Positions 26,168 to 34,958 of a DNA stretch of 41,518 nucleotides are shown here, piece after piece. Both the position numbers and the translations under genes were made by a program. Each line of letters begins with the position of its first letter. Positions within the stretch are counted from its first letter, which is position 1. The notes under the pieces are model-generated. The model had not been told where the DNA came from. It was given only the letters and a program-made list of their open reading frames with translations, and ran no database searches. This stretch comes from Marinifilum sp. D714 (GTDB lineage: Bacteria > Bacteroidota > Bacteroidia > Bacteroidales > Marinifilaceae): the NCBI RefSeq assembly GCF_030851345.1, contig NZ_JALPNU010000030.1:1-41518 (forward strand), written 5' to 3'.

Positions 26168-26263
26168 CCAAAGAAAAATCCCGAACTCGCAAGTTTGGGA
26201 TTTTCTTCTAACCACTATTTACTAACCTAAATCTAATTCTATGAAAAAACTTCTCTGTTTTGT
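26168..26263 (-). ncRNA. candidate antisense small RNA 1
   Basis: On the minus strand a TACATTTG box (26277-26270) matches the Bacteroidota -7 consensus TAnnTTTG. About 70-95 nt downstream the hairpin at 26204-26175 ends in a T-rich run, as an intrinsic terminator would. The enclosed RNA of about 96 nt is complementary to the leader and start codon on the plus strand. A matching -33 TTTG at the right distance is missing, so the promoter is weak. Confidence 0.3.
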
Positions 26264-26285
26264 ACATTACAAATGTAGGTTGTAA
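26241..26285 (+). CDS. 14-residue ORF, truncated leader of a TonB-receptor-like gene?
   Basis: ATG at 26241 to TAA at 26283-26285 encodes MKKLLCFVHYKCRL. The MKK-hydrophobic opening, and the leader in front, look like the start of a SusC/TonB-dependent receptor gene that stops early. I infer this from memory of such gene starts and cannot verify it. An identical ORF lies in unit 2 (26425-26469). Confidence 0.25.
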   Translation: MKKLLCFVHYKCRL

Positions 26286-26351
26286 ATGTGCTAAATGGTT
26301 TAAACAAAAGTTAATAAAGTTTAAAAGTGCATTTTAGTGTTCGATTTATAC

Positions 26352-26447
26352 CAAAGAAAAATCCCGAACTTGTTCAGTCCGGGATTTTCTTCTAACCATT
26401 ATTTACTAACCTAAATCTAATTCTATGAAAAAACTTCTCTGTTTTGT
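26352..26447 (-). ncRNA. candidate antisense small RNA 2
   Basis: This has the same arrangement as candidate 1: TACATTTG on the minus strand (26461-26454), about 95 nt complementary to the leader/ATG, then the hairpin at 26388-26358 with a T-rich tail. Evidence is the conserved box and terminator in both units; no expression data. Confidence 0.3.
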
Positions 26448-26469
26448 ACATTACAAATGTAGGTTGTAA
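26425..26469 (+). CDS. 14-residue ORF, second copy
   Basis: Identical in sequence to the ORF at 26241-26285 (MKKLLCFVHYKCRL). Because the surrounding DNA is also identical, conservation of the peptide itself cannot be distinguished from recent duplication. Confidence 0.25.
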   Translation: MKKLLCFVHYKCRL

Positions 26470-26655
26470 ATGTGCTAAATGATTTAAACAAAAGTTAATG
26501 AAACTTAAAAGTGGATTGTCGTATCTATTTTTATTTAATACTATTTTGATAATGAGTTAAGCACCTGGTATAATGCCAATAGATTAATGACAGCGTTAAA
26601 TGCAAAACAAATTTAACCCTAAGGTCATTAATGAATCAGTATAAAACAAGTAAAA

Positions 26656-26671
26656 ACGCACGGCCGTGCGT
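26656..26671. repeat. 16-bp GC palindrome
   Basis: ACGCACGGCCGTGCGT is a perfect palindrome in AT-rich DNA just before the operon terminator. It may be an extra terminator hairpin, or an operator. Confidence 0.5.
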
Positions 26672-26685
26672 CTTTACATAAAAAA

Positions 26686-26746
26686 GGACTACCCACAGAA
26701 GGTAGCCCGGAATTTAAATTGATGTAAACACTCTGTTCACACAGAG
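26686..26746 (-). terminator. terminator of the DUF5723 operon
   Basis: On the minus strand GGCTACC...GGGTAGTCC (about 26708-26686) is followed by six T residues. Just before it lies a second small hairpin, CTCTGT-TCAC-ACAGAG (26731-26746). Confidence 0.75.
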
Positions 26747-26763
26747 CAATATAAAGTTACAAC

Positions 26764-28236
26764 TTATTTGTATAATGGTTTCTTTTTATTTCCTAATGGC
26801 TCAAACCAAGAGCATTCGTCCTTCTTTTTGTTTTTATCCTTACAGCCAAACAATAGGTTAAAGCCAAAGCGCACATTGGCAACTTGAGCACTGTTTGGTC
26901 GAATTGCTGCCAATACATTATCGGTAATGGTATAAAATTGCACAGGACCAAGTTTAGCGGCTACTCCAAATCCTATATTATTGTAAGAATTGTTTACAGC
27001 AGTATAGCTTAAGCTTGTACTTAGGTTTCTAAAAAATCTTGCATTAGCCGATAAAGTTAGTGATGATTGAACCTTGCCATTGAAAATCTCTGTTCGACTT
27101 AAAGCTCCTAAATTTACCCTATTATGAATTTGATGCGAACCTCCCAAGTAAATCTTGGTTGGTAAGCCCACAGAGTAAGAGCCAGTTAAATCTGACACAC
27201 GAAACTCGTCTTCGATATCGTCTACCAAATCATCAAAAACATCTTCTATTTCCCTATAGTTCGGATCGTTTGAATTTCCCGATTGTGACCAGTCTGCACC
27301 ATTGTAGGTGAATGATCCATCTTGAACAAACTCATAGCCGTTCGATTTCCAAGTAATGCCTCCAATATCAAGTACACTTGCGTAAAGTGTGGTTTTCTCA
27401 TCCATTTTGTAAGTCATACCCAAGTCAACAGCAAAACCTTTGTTATCGGTATTCAAGAAAAAATCTTCATCGAAATCATCACTACTAAAATTGATGTCAT
27501 CAACAAAACCATTGGCATCGTAAGTAATCTGATTGATTGGAACAGATGCTCTTAATCGATGCTTAGAGTTTAATATCACTTGATCGCCAGTTAAGGATGT
27601 AAAAACGGACATGTCTGACTCTTCCATATGAAGATTGGCAATACCAAAAAGAACTTTCCCTTTTACGCCAACAGTCCACTTGTCGTTGATTTTCTTCGAA
27701 ACTCCCAAGGCAATTTCATGATATGTATTGGCATCAACGCCTAATCCACCCCAATTGGCAGTTCGTCCTCTAAAGTCATAATTACCATTCTTTAAAAAGG
27801 TAATCATCTCCTTGTCGAAACTAAAGCGCGAGTCTTCTTTCTCGATTACATCAAGAGTGAAATAGAAGTCTTTTGCTCGAATTCCCAAAGCAAAAAGTGT
27901 CAATTCAAATTGCTGAGAAAGAAAGTTTGTGGTTTTTAATGCATCGTGAAAGCTATTCACATTTACTACCAATGAATCGCTTCTAATGCCTGTTCCATCG
28001 GTGATTATATCATTGTAAGCAAAGCTGCTATTGCTGTAATTAAAATAGATGGAACTAAGAGCCGGGAAGCCAACAAAGACTTTACACTCTGGCTGTATGG
28101 CTGGATTTACTTGGTTTGATTGAGGTACATTTTGCATTAAATACAAAGTGTTGTTCAGTTTTTGAGCCACACCGTTCATATTCGAAATCAAAAAAATTAA
28201 TCCTGCTAGAGATATCTTGGTTAAAAATCTTGTCAT
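26764..28236 (-). CDS. DUF5723-family outer-membrane beta-barrel protein
   Basis: The 490-residue precursor has a signal peptide (residues 1-24, ending NGVAQ). The mature protein opens with NTLYLMQNVPQSNQVNPAIQPE, typical of DUF5723 and PorV/FadL-like barrels in Bacteroidota. It continues with many alternating beta strands to a terminal RFGFNLLFGC. Acidic loops (residues about 225-245 and 325-340) are probably extracellular. It follows a lipoprotein gene by only 25 bp, so the two are cotranscribed and may form a surface complex. The substrate is unknown. Confidence 0.85.
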   Translation of the reverse strand: MTRFLTKISLAGLIFLISNMNGVAQKLNNTLYLMQNVPQSNQVNPAIQPECKVFVGFPALSSIYFNYSNSSFAYNDIITDGTGIRSDSLVVNVNSFHDALKTTNFLSQQFELTLFALGIRAKDFYFTLDVIEKEDSRFSFDKEMITFLKNGNYDFRGRTANWGGLGVDANTYHEIALGVSKKINDKWTVGVKGKVLFGIANLHMEESDMSVFTSLTGDQVILNSKHRLRASVPINQITYDANGFVDDINFSSDDFDEDFFLNTDNKGFAVDLGMTYKMDEKTTLYASVLDIGGITWKSNGYEFVQDGSFTYNGADWSQSGNSNDPNYREIEDVFDDLVDDIEDEFRVSDLTGSYSVGLPTKIYLGGSHQIHNRVNLGALSRTEIFNGKVQSSLTLSANARFFRNLSTSLSYTAVNNSYNNIGFGVAAKLGPVQFYTITDNVLAAIRPNSAQVANVRFGFNLLFGCKDKNKKKDECSWFEPLGNKKKPLYK

Positions 28237-28261
28237 TATAGGATGTTTTAAAGTGCTGATT

Positions 28262-29911
28262 TTAGTTGCTTAAGTCAAGTTGTGCTTGCACCGATATGGT
28301 GAACTTTAGTTCGTAATCGCCTTTTAGTTTCACCGGGATTCCTCCATTTTGGGTACTTACAATTGCATTTATAATGATGTTTTCAGTTTTGTTAAGATTT
28401 GCAATTTGAGATTGTGTTAATTTAATTTCGTGGGAAACTTCCTTAATCGAGTTCGGATCAACTACACCAATATTTGTTCCCGAAGTATAAACCGAAGCAG
28501 CATCAATTACTTCATTGTCCTTAATTTCATCAATTACATTGTAGTTGGCATCGGTAAGCTGAATGTTTTCAACGGTAACATCAAGTGGGTAACCATTTTG
28601 TGCTGTTATTACTACTGCGGCGTTCATTACCTTATCGGCATCGTCAATGTCAACACCATCAATTGTATCCTTAAGCGTTAGGTTTGTTGCGGTAAATTCC
28701 AACGGAATTTCAATTTCGATATCGGCATCAATTCTTGAACTATTGCTGACAATGTTTGGCTGAGTGGAAATGTATACCAGATCAGGATTTAAACTTACAT
28801 TGCCAAAGTAATCCAACCTGTCTGATGGAGGCAATGCCATTAAATCAACAATATCTGAATTGTTTTTATCGTATGTAATGGTTTCTTCATTAGGAGTATC
28901 TAAAACATCGGCAATGGTTTTAGGATAATTAGTGGGTTGCAATACATCCGGATTTAAATTTTGTGTAGATCCGCTTGAGCTATAACCAGTGATGTTTGCG
29001 TTTATGGCAAAAGGAACACCAACCGAATTGCGCAAGTGAACATGAATTTTAGGATCTGCAAAACGATAATCACCATCTACATCATCCCAAAAGTCAACAC
29101 CTAGGTCAATACTACCTGTTCCAATGTTAATTACTTGCTTGCCAAAATCACCTGATGCAGTTATAAAGTCGATATTCTGCACCGTTAAGTTGACTCCTAC
29201 ATCTCCGCTTCCGCTGATAGTAGTTCCATTATCACGTATGTAAACTGAGAAATCAATGTTAACTTCGTTACTGGCAGTGTACGGAGTTTTAAAATTGACT
29301 GTAGCATTGTTAAGTGTAATGCTTTCTGGTTGATTGTTAGCATTAGCCCCTACACGAAAAGTTCGAGTCACCACGGTTCCACTTTCAGTTATTCCAGGAA
29401 ATGTAACCGTTAAATCAATTTCGGTATTCAAAGGGTTGCTTAAGCTTAAATCGATAGTTGCATTTAGCTGCAAATCAGAAAGAATAATGTCTGGATTTCC
29501 GGCATCAACTGGGAATGTTTCAGAAAATGGTATTGGATTCGTAGGGATCGATGAATGTGGAACTCCCACGAAAGTACCAATTGTGATACCAAGGTTTTGA
29601 CTCACCTGATTGGGAAAGTCTAACACTTCATCCACAGCATAAGTAAAAATATCATTTTCACGATGTCTTATCACAAGGTTGTTTCCTTCCAAAAATATGG
29701 TTTGATCGTTTGGATCTAGCTCATGTTCGTTTAAAAGATACCAAAGCGTATAGGTTCCATATCCAACAGGAGCAATCATGTTTGGAGTCCATTCAACTTT
29801 ATCCGATAAGCGATCCATATCGTAATCATCAGAATCGAAGCAAGATTGTGTTGAAATGGCCAAAAGTCCACATAGTATAAGTGGAATCAGAAATCGTGAT
29901 TTAGATATCAT
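28262..29911 (-). CDS. surface lipoprotein of unknown function
   Basis: The 549-residue precursor has a lipoprotein signal peptide ending STQSC (Cys24). Right after the lipidated Cys comes FDSDDYD, which resembles the acidic lipoprotein export signal that sends Bacteroidota lipoproteins to the cell surface (SDDFE-like in Flavobacterium). The remainder is Asn/Asp/Thr-rich and beta-predicted, possibly several immunoglobulin-like or jelly-roll domains. No catalytic motif is recognised. It is 25 bp upstream of the DUF5723 barrel gene on the same strand. Confidence 0.75.
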   Translation of the reverse strand: MISKSRFLIPLILCGLLAISTQSCFDSDDYDMDRLSDKVEWTPNMIAPVGYGTYTLWYLLNEHELDPNDQTIFLEGNNLVIRHRENDIFTYAVDEVLDFPNQVSQNLGITIGTFVGVPHSSIPTNPIPFSETFPVDAGNPDIILSDLQLNATIDLSLSNPLNTEIDLTVTFPGITESGTVVTRTFRVGANANNQPESITLNNATVNFKTPYTASNEVNIDFSVYIRDNGTTISGSGDVGVNLTVQNIDFITASGDFGKQVINIGTGSIDLGVDFWDDVDGDYRFADPKIHVHLRNSVGVPFAINANITGYSSSGSTQNLNPDVLQPTNYPKTIADVLDTPNEETITYDKNNSDIVDLMALPPSDRLDYFGNVSLNPDLVYISTQPNIVSNSSRIDADIEIEIPLEFTATNLTLKDTIDGVDIDDADKVMNAAVVITAQNGYPLDVTVENIQLTDANYNVIDEIKDNEVIDAASVYTSGTNIGVVDPNSIKEVSHEIKLTQSQIANLNKTENIIINAIVSTQNGGIPVKLKGDYELKFTISVQAQLDLSN

Positions 29912-30066
29912 AGTAATGTAATTAAATAAACAATATTAGTTTTGAACCGAATTCAACACCTAAAACCCTAGCTTTAATGTTAAATATTGTCTGGATCAAA
30001 AAAACAATTAATCATGTAAGAAAATAGATTTGATACATTAATTCGTTGATATTGTTGACAAACGGC

Positions 30067-32817
30067 CTAGTGTACGGAATAGTTTAATAAGAAGTTGCGA
30101 TTATCACCTACATAAAGATTAAACGATTTGTTGCCCGCTTTGGCAAAACCAATTGAAAATTCGGTGTTGCCCTTTAACGGGAAGCCAGAATGATTATTTC
30201 CTTTCAAATCGATTAAGTAGATTTTATTTTCGTTTTCCGTGCATATGCCAATTTCTATTTTTCTTCTCGAGAACTTGTAAACATTGGGTCTGTAGCTAAT
30301 TCCAGAATCGAATTTCTTCTCTAGCTTTTGATTCCCCGATGCATCGAAAATTTTTAGGAAATTGTAATCAGCAAAAAGATATTCGTTCTTTCCATCGGAA
30401 TTTAAATCGGCTGCCGTAAAATAATGTGCTTCCGACAACTGAGTGAAAGACCTAGACTCGACCTTGCCATTAAAGTAGATGTAATGAATGTTTCCATTGG
30501 TATCACTAGTCACCAATCGATTACCTTGTTTCTCAAGATAAAAAGGATTGTTCTCCGATTTAGAGAATTGCTTTTTCAGTTTCACTCTTTCGGCACCACG
30601 ACGGTTTAAAATGTAAACTCTGTACTTATCAGCATAAGCAATGTAATCTTTGCCTCCAATTCTGAAATGTTGAATTTCGCAAGTAATCGGGTTTTCTGCT
30701 TTGGCAGGATTCCATCCCGTAATAATTTTACCCTCTTTTGAATAAGCATATACACGCTGATTCTTACAAGGAATAAAAATGCGGTAATTTTTGTTCTTGT
30801 CGTAATCGAAAATGGCTATGCCATGAGCAGCTTCTGCTTTCAGGCGAATTGGATAATTTTTTACGTAGTTTCCGTTTCTATCGATCAAGTGCAAATGATT
30901 CTTGGTTGCAAAAAGGTATTGCAGCTTGTTGTTTTTGAAATAGTCGATTTGTTCAACCTTACCGATTATCTGTGAATCCAAAGGTTTTTTCCAAAGCACT
31001 CTACCTGATGGATTTACCAGGTAAATTTGGTTTTGAATATCTTGCACAAAGATTTCATTCTCTTTGGTATAGTGGTTTTTAACCAGATATGGTTTGTGAC
31101 GGAAACAAGTATCAATTCTCGATTCCCAATCGGTTTGAGGAGCCGATTCCAGAACCGGATCATATTCAATAAACAAGTTGTTATATACCAGATTTCTGTT
31201 TGAGCTCAATTGCAAGCCAACTGCCTGAAATTTGTTAACACTTTCCTTATGGTTTCGTATTTCAGATTGTAGTTCCTCATTCAAAAAACTCGTGATAAAA
31301 CGATTTGCCTTTGGCGTTGAAGTGTAAAAGAAGAAGTTCGCTTTATTCGATAAAAACTCTTTGTTTTCCTGATAGTTTTGATTGCTGTCCAAAGTCTTAC
31401 CCAACACAGATTCCTGAATAAATTCAGACAATGCATTAATGCTTGGCCCCATTACCAAATAGTTATCGATAAAGGTAAAGTAAGCCGATGAGGCATCACT
31501 AAAGAAACTACCAAATAACTTTTCTGGTAGTCGATCTTCTGGTAATCGGTAAATGTCAAAAGAAGTTTCAGAATCGAGTTTGTAAGTCCTTTTGTAGTAG
31601 GATAGGGTTCGTTCCTGGTTTTTCGCAAAACCAAGAATTGGTTTTAGCATCTTCTCTTTTGCGATACTGGCACTCTTGGTACGGATTACAGTAAATTTTT
31701 TATCGGCATTTCCTTCTGCAAAGGCCAATCCAATTTCTTTATAAATGATCGAGAAAATGATCTCTTCAAAATCTTCACCTGTTTTCTTTTTCAGGTCATT
31801 AATGGCTTTCTGATAGTCTGAAAGTTTGCCCATCTGATCTAAAAATTTGCGGTATTTACCTTTGTGAAGCAGTGGGTCGTCTATGCCCAACACGGCCAAA
31901 ACGCCAGTTGTAGCCGGAAGAATGGATTCCATTTCCATCTTCACAGGTTCTTGCTGTAAAAACAGGTTCATCAGGTTTCCTTGACTTGGATCACTATAGG
32001 TAAATCCATTCATCAGGATAATTCTATTTCTGAAACTCAAATCTAGCTCTGTCCAGTTTCCAATATTGGTATAATTGCGAATGAATTTGCTATATTCCTT
32101 GTTTAATGAAAAGGAAATTTGTTTTGGGAAAGTCTTTAAGTTCAAGAAGATATTTGCATCGACATTTTTGCCAATGGTTCTTCTGATTTGCTCAAATCCT
32201 TTGGTTTTAGATATAGAATTATCAGTGCTTAACTGGCGAACAGAGTTTTCCAATAATAGCATCGATCTACTCGCCAGGAACAAGCCTTTTGAGAAGGTAA
32301 AGTGTAATTCTTTTTCCTTTTTGCTGGCTGCAGGAATGCTGTATAGGGTTGTGTTTTGATAGTTTCGTTCTCGCAATGCCAAGTCTGGCCCAATCCAATT
32401 CGAAACAGCAGTTTGTAGTTTCTTTTCTTCCAGATAATCCAGTATTGGCAGAATGTACAAATATTCAATGTCATTTTTTCCTTGCAGATGACTGGCCATG
32501 GTAAATGATCGGTCCAATGTAAATTGATGATCGGAATCAATCTTACTTGCCAAACTATCTATGAACTGAAGGTTCTCGTTGATTTTTGCAATTTTTTCGA
32601 ACTTGCTCAACTCTGTCCAGATGCCAGTATTGTTTTCCAATTTTGTAATGAGTTGCTCTAAACTTTCAAATTGAACGATTAATTCCGAGTTTACAGGAAT
32701 TGCTGAAAAAGGATCAACGCCTTTGTATTCCTTTTGTTTTTGAAGATATAGATAGCCTAAAACAATGATTGTCAAAAGCAAAACAATAAAGAAAGAGGTA
32801 AGTATTTTTTTCAGCAT
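30067..32817 (-). CDS. DUF3352-like protein with C-terminal beta-propeller
   Basis: The 916-residue protein has an N-terminal anchor helix (residues about 5-26). A DUF3352-like region follows (about 38-560), opening with DPFSAIPVNSELIVQFES. From about residue 590 the sequence becomes a series of beta-propeller blades (VLWKKPLDSQIIGKV, IDRNGNYVKNYPI, YSKEGKIITGWNPA, DLKGNNHSGFPLKG). It includes FG-GAP-like DLNSDGKNEYLFAD and DYDKNKNYRIFIP phrases. It is probably inner-membrane anchored with a periplasmic propeller. It is 155 bp upstream of the lipoprotein gene on the same strand with no terminator seen between, so it may start the operon. Function unknown. Confidence 0.72.
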   Translation of the reverse strand: MLKKILTSFFIVLLLTIIVLGYLYLQKQKEYKGVDPFSAIPVNSELIVQFESLEQLITKLENNTGIWTELSKFEKIAKINENLQFIDSLASKIDSDHQFTLDRSFTMASHLQGKNDIEYLYILPILDYLEEKKLQTAVSNWIGPDLALRERNYQNTTLYSIPAASKKEKELHFTFSKGLFLASRSMLLLENSVRQLSTDNSISKTKGFEQIRRTIGKNVDANIFLNLKTFPKQISFSLNKEYSKFIRNYTNIGNWTELDLSFRNRIILMNGFTYSDPSQGNLMNLFLQQEPVKMEMESILPATTGVLAVLGIDDPLLHKGKYRKFLDQMGKLSDYQKAINDLKKKTGEDFEEIIFSIIYKEIGLAFAEGNADKKFTVIRTKSASIAKEKMLKPILGFAKNQERTLSYYKRTYKLDSETSFDIYRLPEDRLPEKLFGSFFSDASSAYFTFIDNYLVMGPSINALSEFIQESVLGKTLDSNQNYQENKEFLSNKANFFFYTSTPKANRFITSFLNEELQSEIRNHKESVNKFQAVGLQLSSNRNLVYNNLFIEYDPVLESAPQTDWESRIDTCFRHKPYLVKNHYTKENEIFVQDIQNQIYLVNPSGRVLWKKPLDSQIIGKVEQIDYFKNNKLQYLFATKNHLHLIDRNGNYVKNYPIRLKAEAAHGIAIFDYDKNKNYRIFIPCKNQRVYAYSKEGKIITGWNPAKAENPITCEIQHFRIGGKDYIAYADKYRVYILNRRGAERVKLKKQFSKSENNPFYLEKQGNRLVTSDTNGNIHYIYFNGKVESRSFTQLSEAHYFTAADLNSDGKNEYLFADYNFLKIFDASGNQKLEKKFDSGISYRPNVYKFSRRKIEIGICTENENKIYLIDLKGNNHSGFPLKGNTEFSIGFAKAGNKSFNLYVGDNRNFLLNYSVH

Positions 32818-32969
32818 AGTAAACAGATTGCAAGGTATAGTGTTGCTTCAAAAATAAGAATTTATATAGTGTTTAAAAAATTATGTGAAAGGCTTTTGTG
32901 TCAATGCCTGCTTATTTCGTGAATTTAGGATTTTGCTAGGTGAAAGCTTGAGTTTTTGATACAAAAAAA

Positions 32970-32989
32970 GCCCCGACTAAAGTCGAGGC
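32970..32989 (-). terminator. terminator of the ALDH gene
   Basis: GCCCCGACT-AA-AGTCGAGGC stem is followed by seven T residues on the minus strand, 31 bp past the stop. Confidence 0.85.
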
Positions 32990-33019
32990 AAAAATGTTGA
33001 AAATCTAGTATCGGTTGAA

Positions 33020-34579
33020 TTACAGATCAAACTTGATTCCCTGAGCCAAAGGCAAATCGTTTCCAAAGTTTAGGGTGTTGGTTTGTCTTCTCATGTATGT
33101 CTTCCAGGAATCGGAGCCTGACTCGCGACCACCACCTGTTTCTTTTTCACCACCAAAAGCACCACCAATTTCGGCACCCGATGTTCCGATGTTTACATTG
33201 GCAATACCACAATCGCTACCTACGGCAGAAATAAAGGTTTGTGCTTCTCTCATGTTTAGGGTAAATATCGATGAGGATAAACCTTGAGGAACATTGTTGT
33301 GCAGTTCAATGGCTTCATCAAGTGTACTGTATTTCATGATGTACAGAACAGGAACAAAGGATTCATCCTGAACAATTTGCCAGTGGTTTTCTACCTCACA
33401 GAAAGTTGGTAATACATAGTTTCCTTCCAGTACTTTGTCGCCAAATACAATATTACCACCAGCTTTCTTCACCTCTGCAATGGCATTTTGGTAAACCTCA
33501 ACCGCTCCTTCATCAATCACTGGTCCCACCAATGTGTTTTCATCAAGCGGATTGCCAATTTTGGTCTCAACTTGCTTGTAGGCATTTAGCAATCGGTTCT
33601 TCACATCATCATAAATGCTTTCGTGAATAATCAAACGACGAGTTGAAGTACAACGCTGACCAGCTGTTCCCACCGAACCAAACACGATGCCCGGAATGGC
33701 CATATCCAAATCGGCAGTAGGAGCAACAATGATGGCATTGTTTCCACCCAATTCTGCAATGGTTCTTCCCAAACGAGCACCTACTTTTTCGGCAACTCTC
33801 TTACCAATGGCTGTCGATCCGGTAACGGAAATCAACGGAACACGCTTGTCTTCTATAAAATTATCGCCCATTACCGATGATTTTGCAACCACTAAGTTGA
33901 ATACACCTTCAGGAACGTTATTGTCTTTTAATACTTTTTGAATGATTTTGTGGCAAGCAATGGCACAAAGTGGCACTTTTGAGCTGGGTTTCCAAATTAC
34001 AACATCACCACAAACCGCTGCAATCATGGCATTCCATGCCCAAACGGCAACCGGGAAGTTGAATGCAGAAATTACACCAACCAATCCCAAGGGATGATAC
34101 TGATCCATCATTTTGTGATCTGGTCTTTCCGAATGCATGGTAAATCCGTAAAGCATTCTCGATTGTCCCACTGCAAAGTCGCAAATATCAATCATTTCCT
34201 GAACTTCGCCCAAACCTTCCTGGTAAATCTTACCCATTTCCAGGCTAACCAATTTGCCCAAATCTTCTTTGGCATCGCGTAAAGCATTTCCAATTTGTCG
34301 GACGATTTCACCTCGTTTTGGTGCTGGCATTTTTCTCCAAACCTTAAAGGCTTCCTGAGCTTTTACCAGAACTTTTTCATAATCATTCTTATTAGCATTT
34401 TTAACTTTTGCAATAAGCGATCCGTCAATAGGGGAATACGATTCTGTGATATCTCCCTTACAATCGAACCATTCAGTTCCAGTTGATACTCCGGCATTTA
34501 CATCTGCTATGCCTAGTCGATTTAGTGTTTCTTGTACTCCAAAATTCTTTTTGAGTTCTTGTGAAGTTGTAATTTCCAT
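33020..34579 (-). CDS. aldehyde dehydrogenase, ALDH7 (antiquitin / aminoadipate semialdehyde) type
   Basis: This 519-residue NAD-dependent dehydrogenase has intact catalysis. Asn174 is in SAFNFP, Glu276 in IAELGGNN and the nucleophile Cys310 in GTAGQRCTSTRR. The C-terminal phrase GTSGAEIGGAFGGEKETGGG and SDSWKTYMRRQTNTLNFG are diagnostic of ALDH7. In eukaryotes and bacteria ALDH7 oxidises alpha-aminoadipic semialdehyde during lysine degradation. It is a single gene with its own terminator; no lysine catabolic neighbour is seen. Confidence 0.92.
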   Translation of the reverse strand: MEITTSQELKKNFGVQETLNRLGIADVNAGVSTGTEWFDCKGDITESYSPIDGSLIAKVKNANKNDYEKVLVKAQEAFKVWRKMPAPKRGEIVRQIGNALRDAKEDLGKLVSLEMGKIYQEGLGEVQEMIDICDFAVGQSRMLYGFTMHSERPDHKMMDQYHPLGLVGVISAFNFPVAVWAWNAMIAAVCGDVVIWKPSSKVPLCAIACHKIIQKVLKDNNVPEGVFNLVVAKSSVMGDNFIEDKRVPLISVTGSTAIGKRVAEKVGARLGRTIAELGGNNAIIVAPTADLDMAIPGIVFGSVGTAGQRCTSTRRLIIHESIYDDVKNRLLNAYKQVETKIGNPLDENTLVGPVIDEGAVEVYQNAIAEVKKAGGNIVFGDKVLEGNYVLPTFCEVENHWQIVQDESFVPVLYIMKYSTLDEAIELHNNVPQGLSSSIFTLNMREAQTFISAVGSDCGIANVNIGTSGAEIGGAFGGEKETGGGRESGSDSWKTYMRRQTNTLNFGNDLPLAQGIKFDL

Positions 34580-34958
34580 CTGATTATGAATTTATTGTGG
34601 TATTAAGGGTTAATACTTGAGAAGAATACAATTTAATAAAACTAAATCTAAATAGTAATGATTTTTATCAGTTTATTTCAACTGTTTTGAATTCTAAGTT
34701 CTCTAATTTCAATTGGTTTGTCTTTTTATTCTCAAAAGGTATAAAATTGAAATGCCGTTGTATTCATAGTGCTTATACATGCTAAGCATATCAACAGGGA
34801 AAGCTGCTTATGTGTTCTGTTATAAGAAGCTATAAGTTTCAGGATTTAATCCTTAATACAGGAAATTTATGTGATTTTTTTCAGGAATTCAACTCACAAA
34901 AAAGCCCGAACCAAAAAATGGGTTCGGGCATGCTGTATTTAATTGAAAATAAAAGATT
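34580..34958. other. intergenic region
   Basis: These 379 bases between two minus-strand genes hold no ORF. A short ATGCT-A-AGCAT palindrome is near 34778-34788 and the terminator of the next gene is at the right end. I find no exact promoter pair for the ALDH gene here. Confidence 0.4.
34904..34929 (-). terminator. terminator of the dihydroorotate-dehydrogenase-like gene
   Basis: GCCCGAACC pairs with GGTTCGGGC around an 8-nt loop, and six T residues follow on the minus strand. Confidence 0.9.

Larger units (their letters stand above)
26160..26333. repeat. tandem duplication unit 1 (hairpin + leader + start codon)
   Basis: This unit is repeated about 184 bp further on with over 85% identity. 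It comprises a terminator-like hairpin (26175-26204) and a fully conserved leader containing CTAACCTAAATCTAATTCT. An ATG (26241) then opens a 14-codon ORF, MKKLLCFVHYKCRL, and further conserved DNA runs to about 26333. The leader and ORF are identical in both units. Confidence 0.85.
26343..26517. repeat. tandem duplication unit 2
   Basis: This is the second copy of the unit at 26160. The hairpin (26358-26388) has a different loop and one compensated base (GAACT/AGTCC versus GAACT/AGTTT), while the leader-ORF part is unchanged. Retained pairing despite loop change suggests the hairpin is under selection. Confidence 0.85.
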
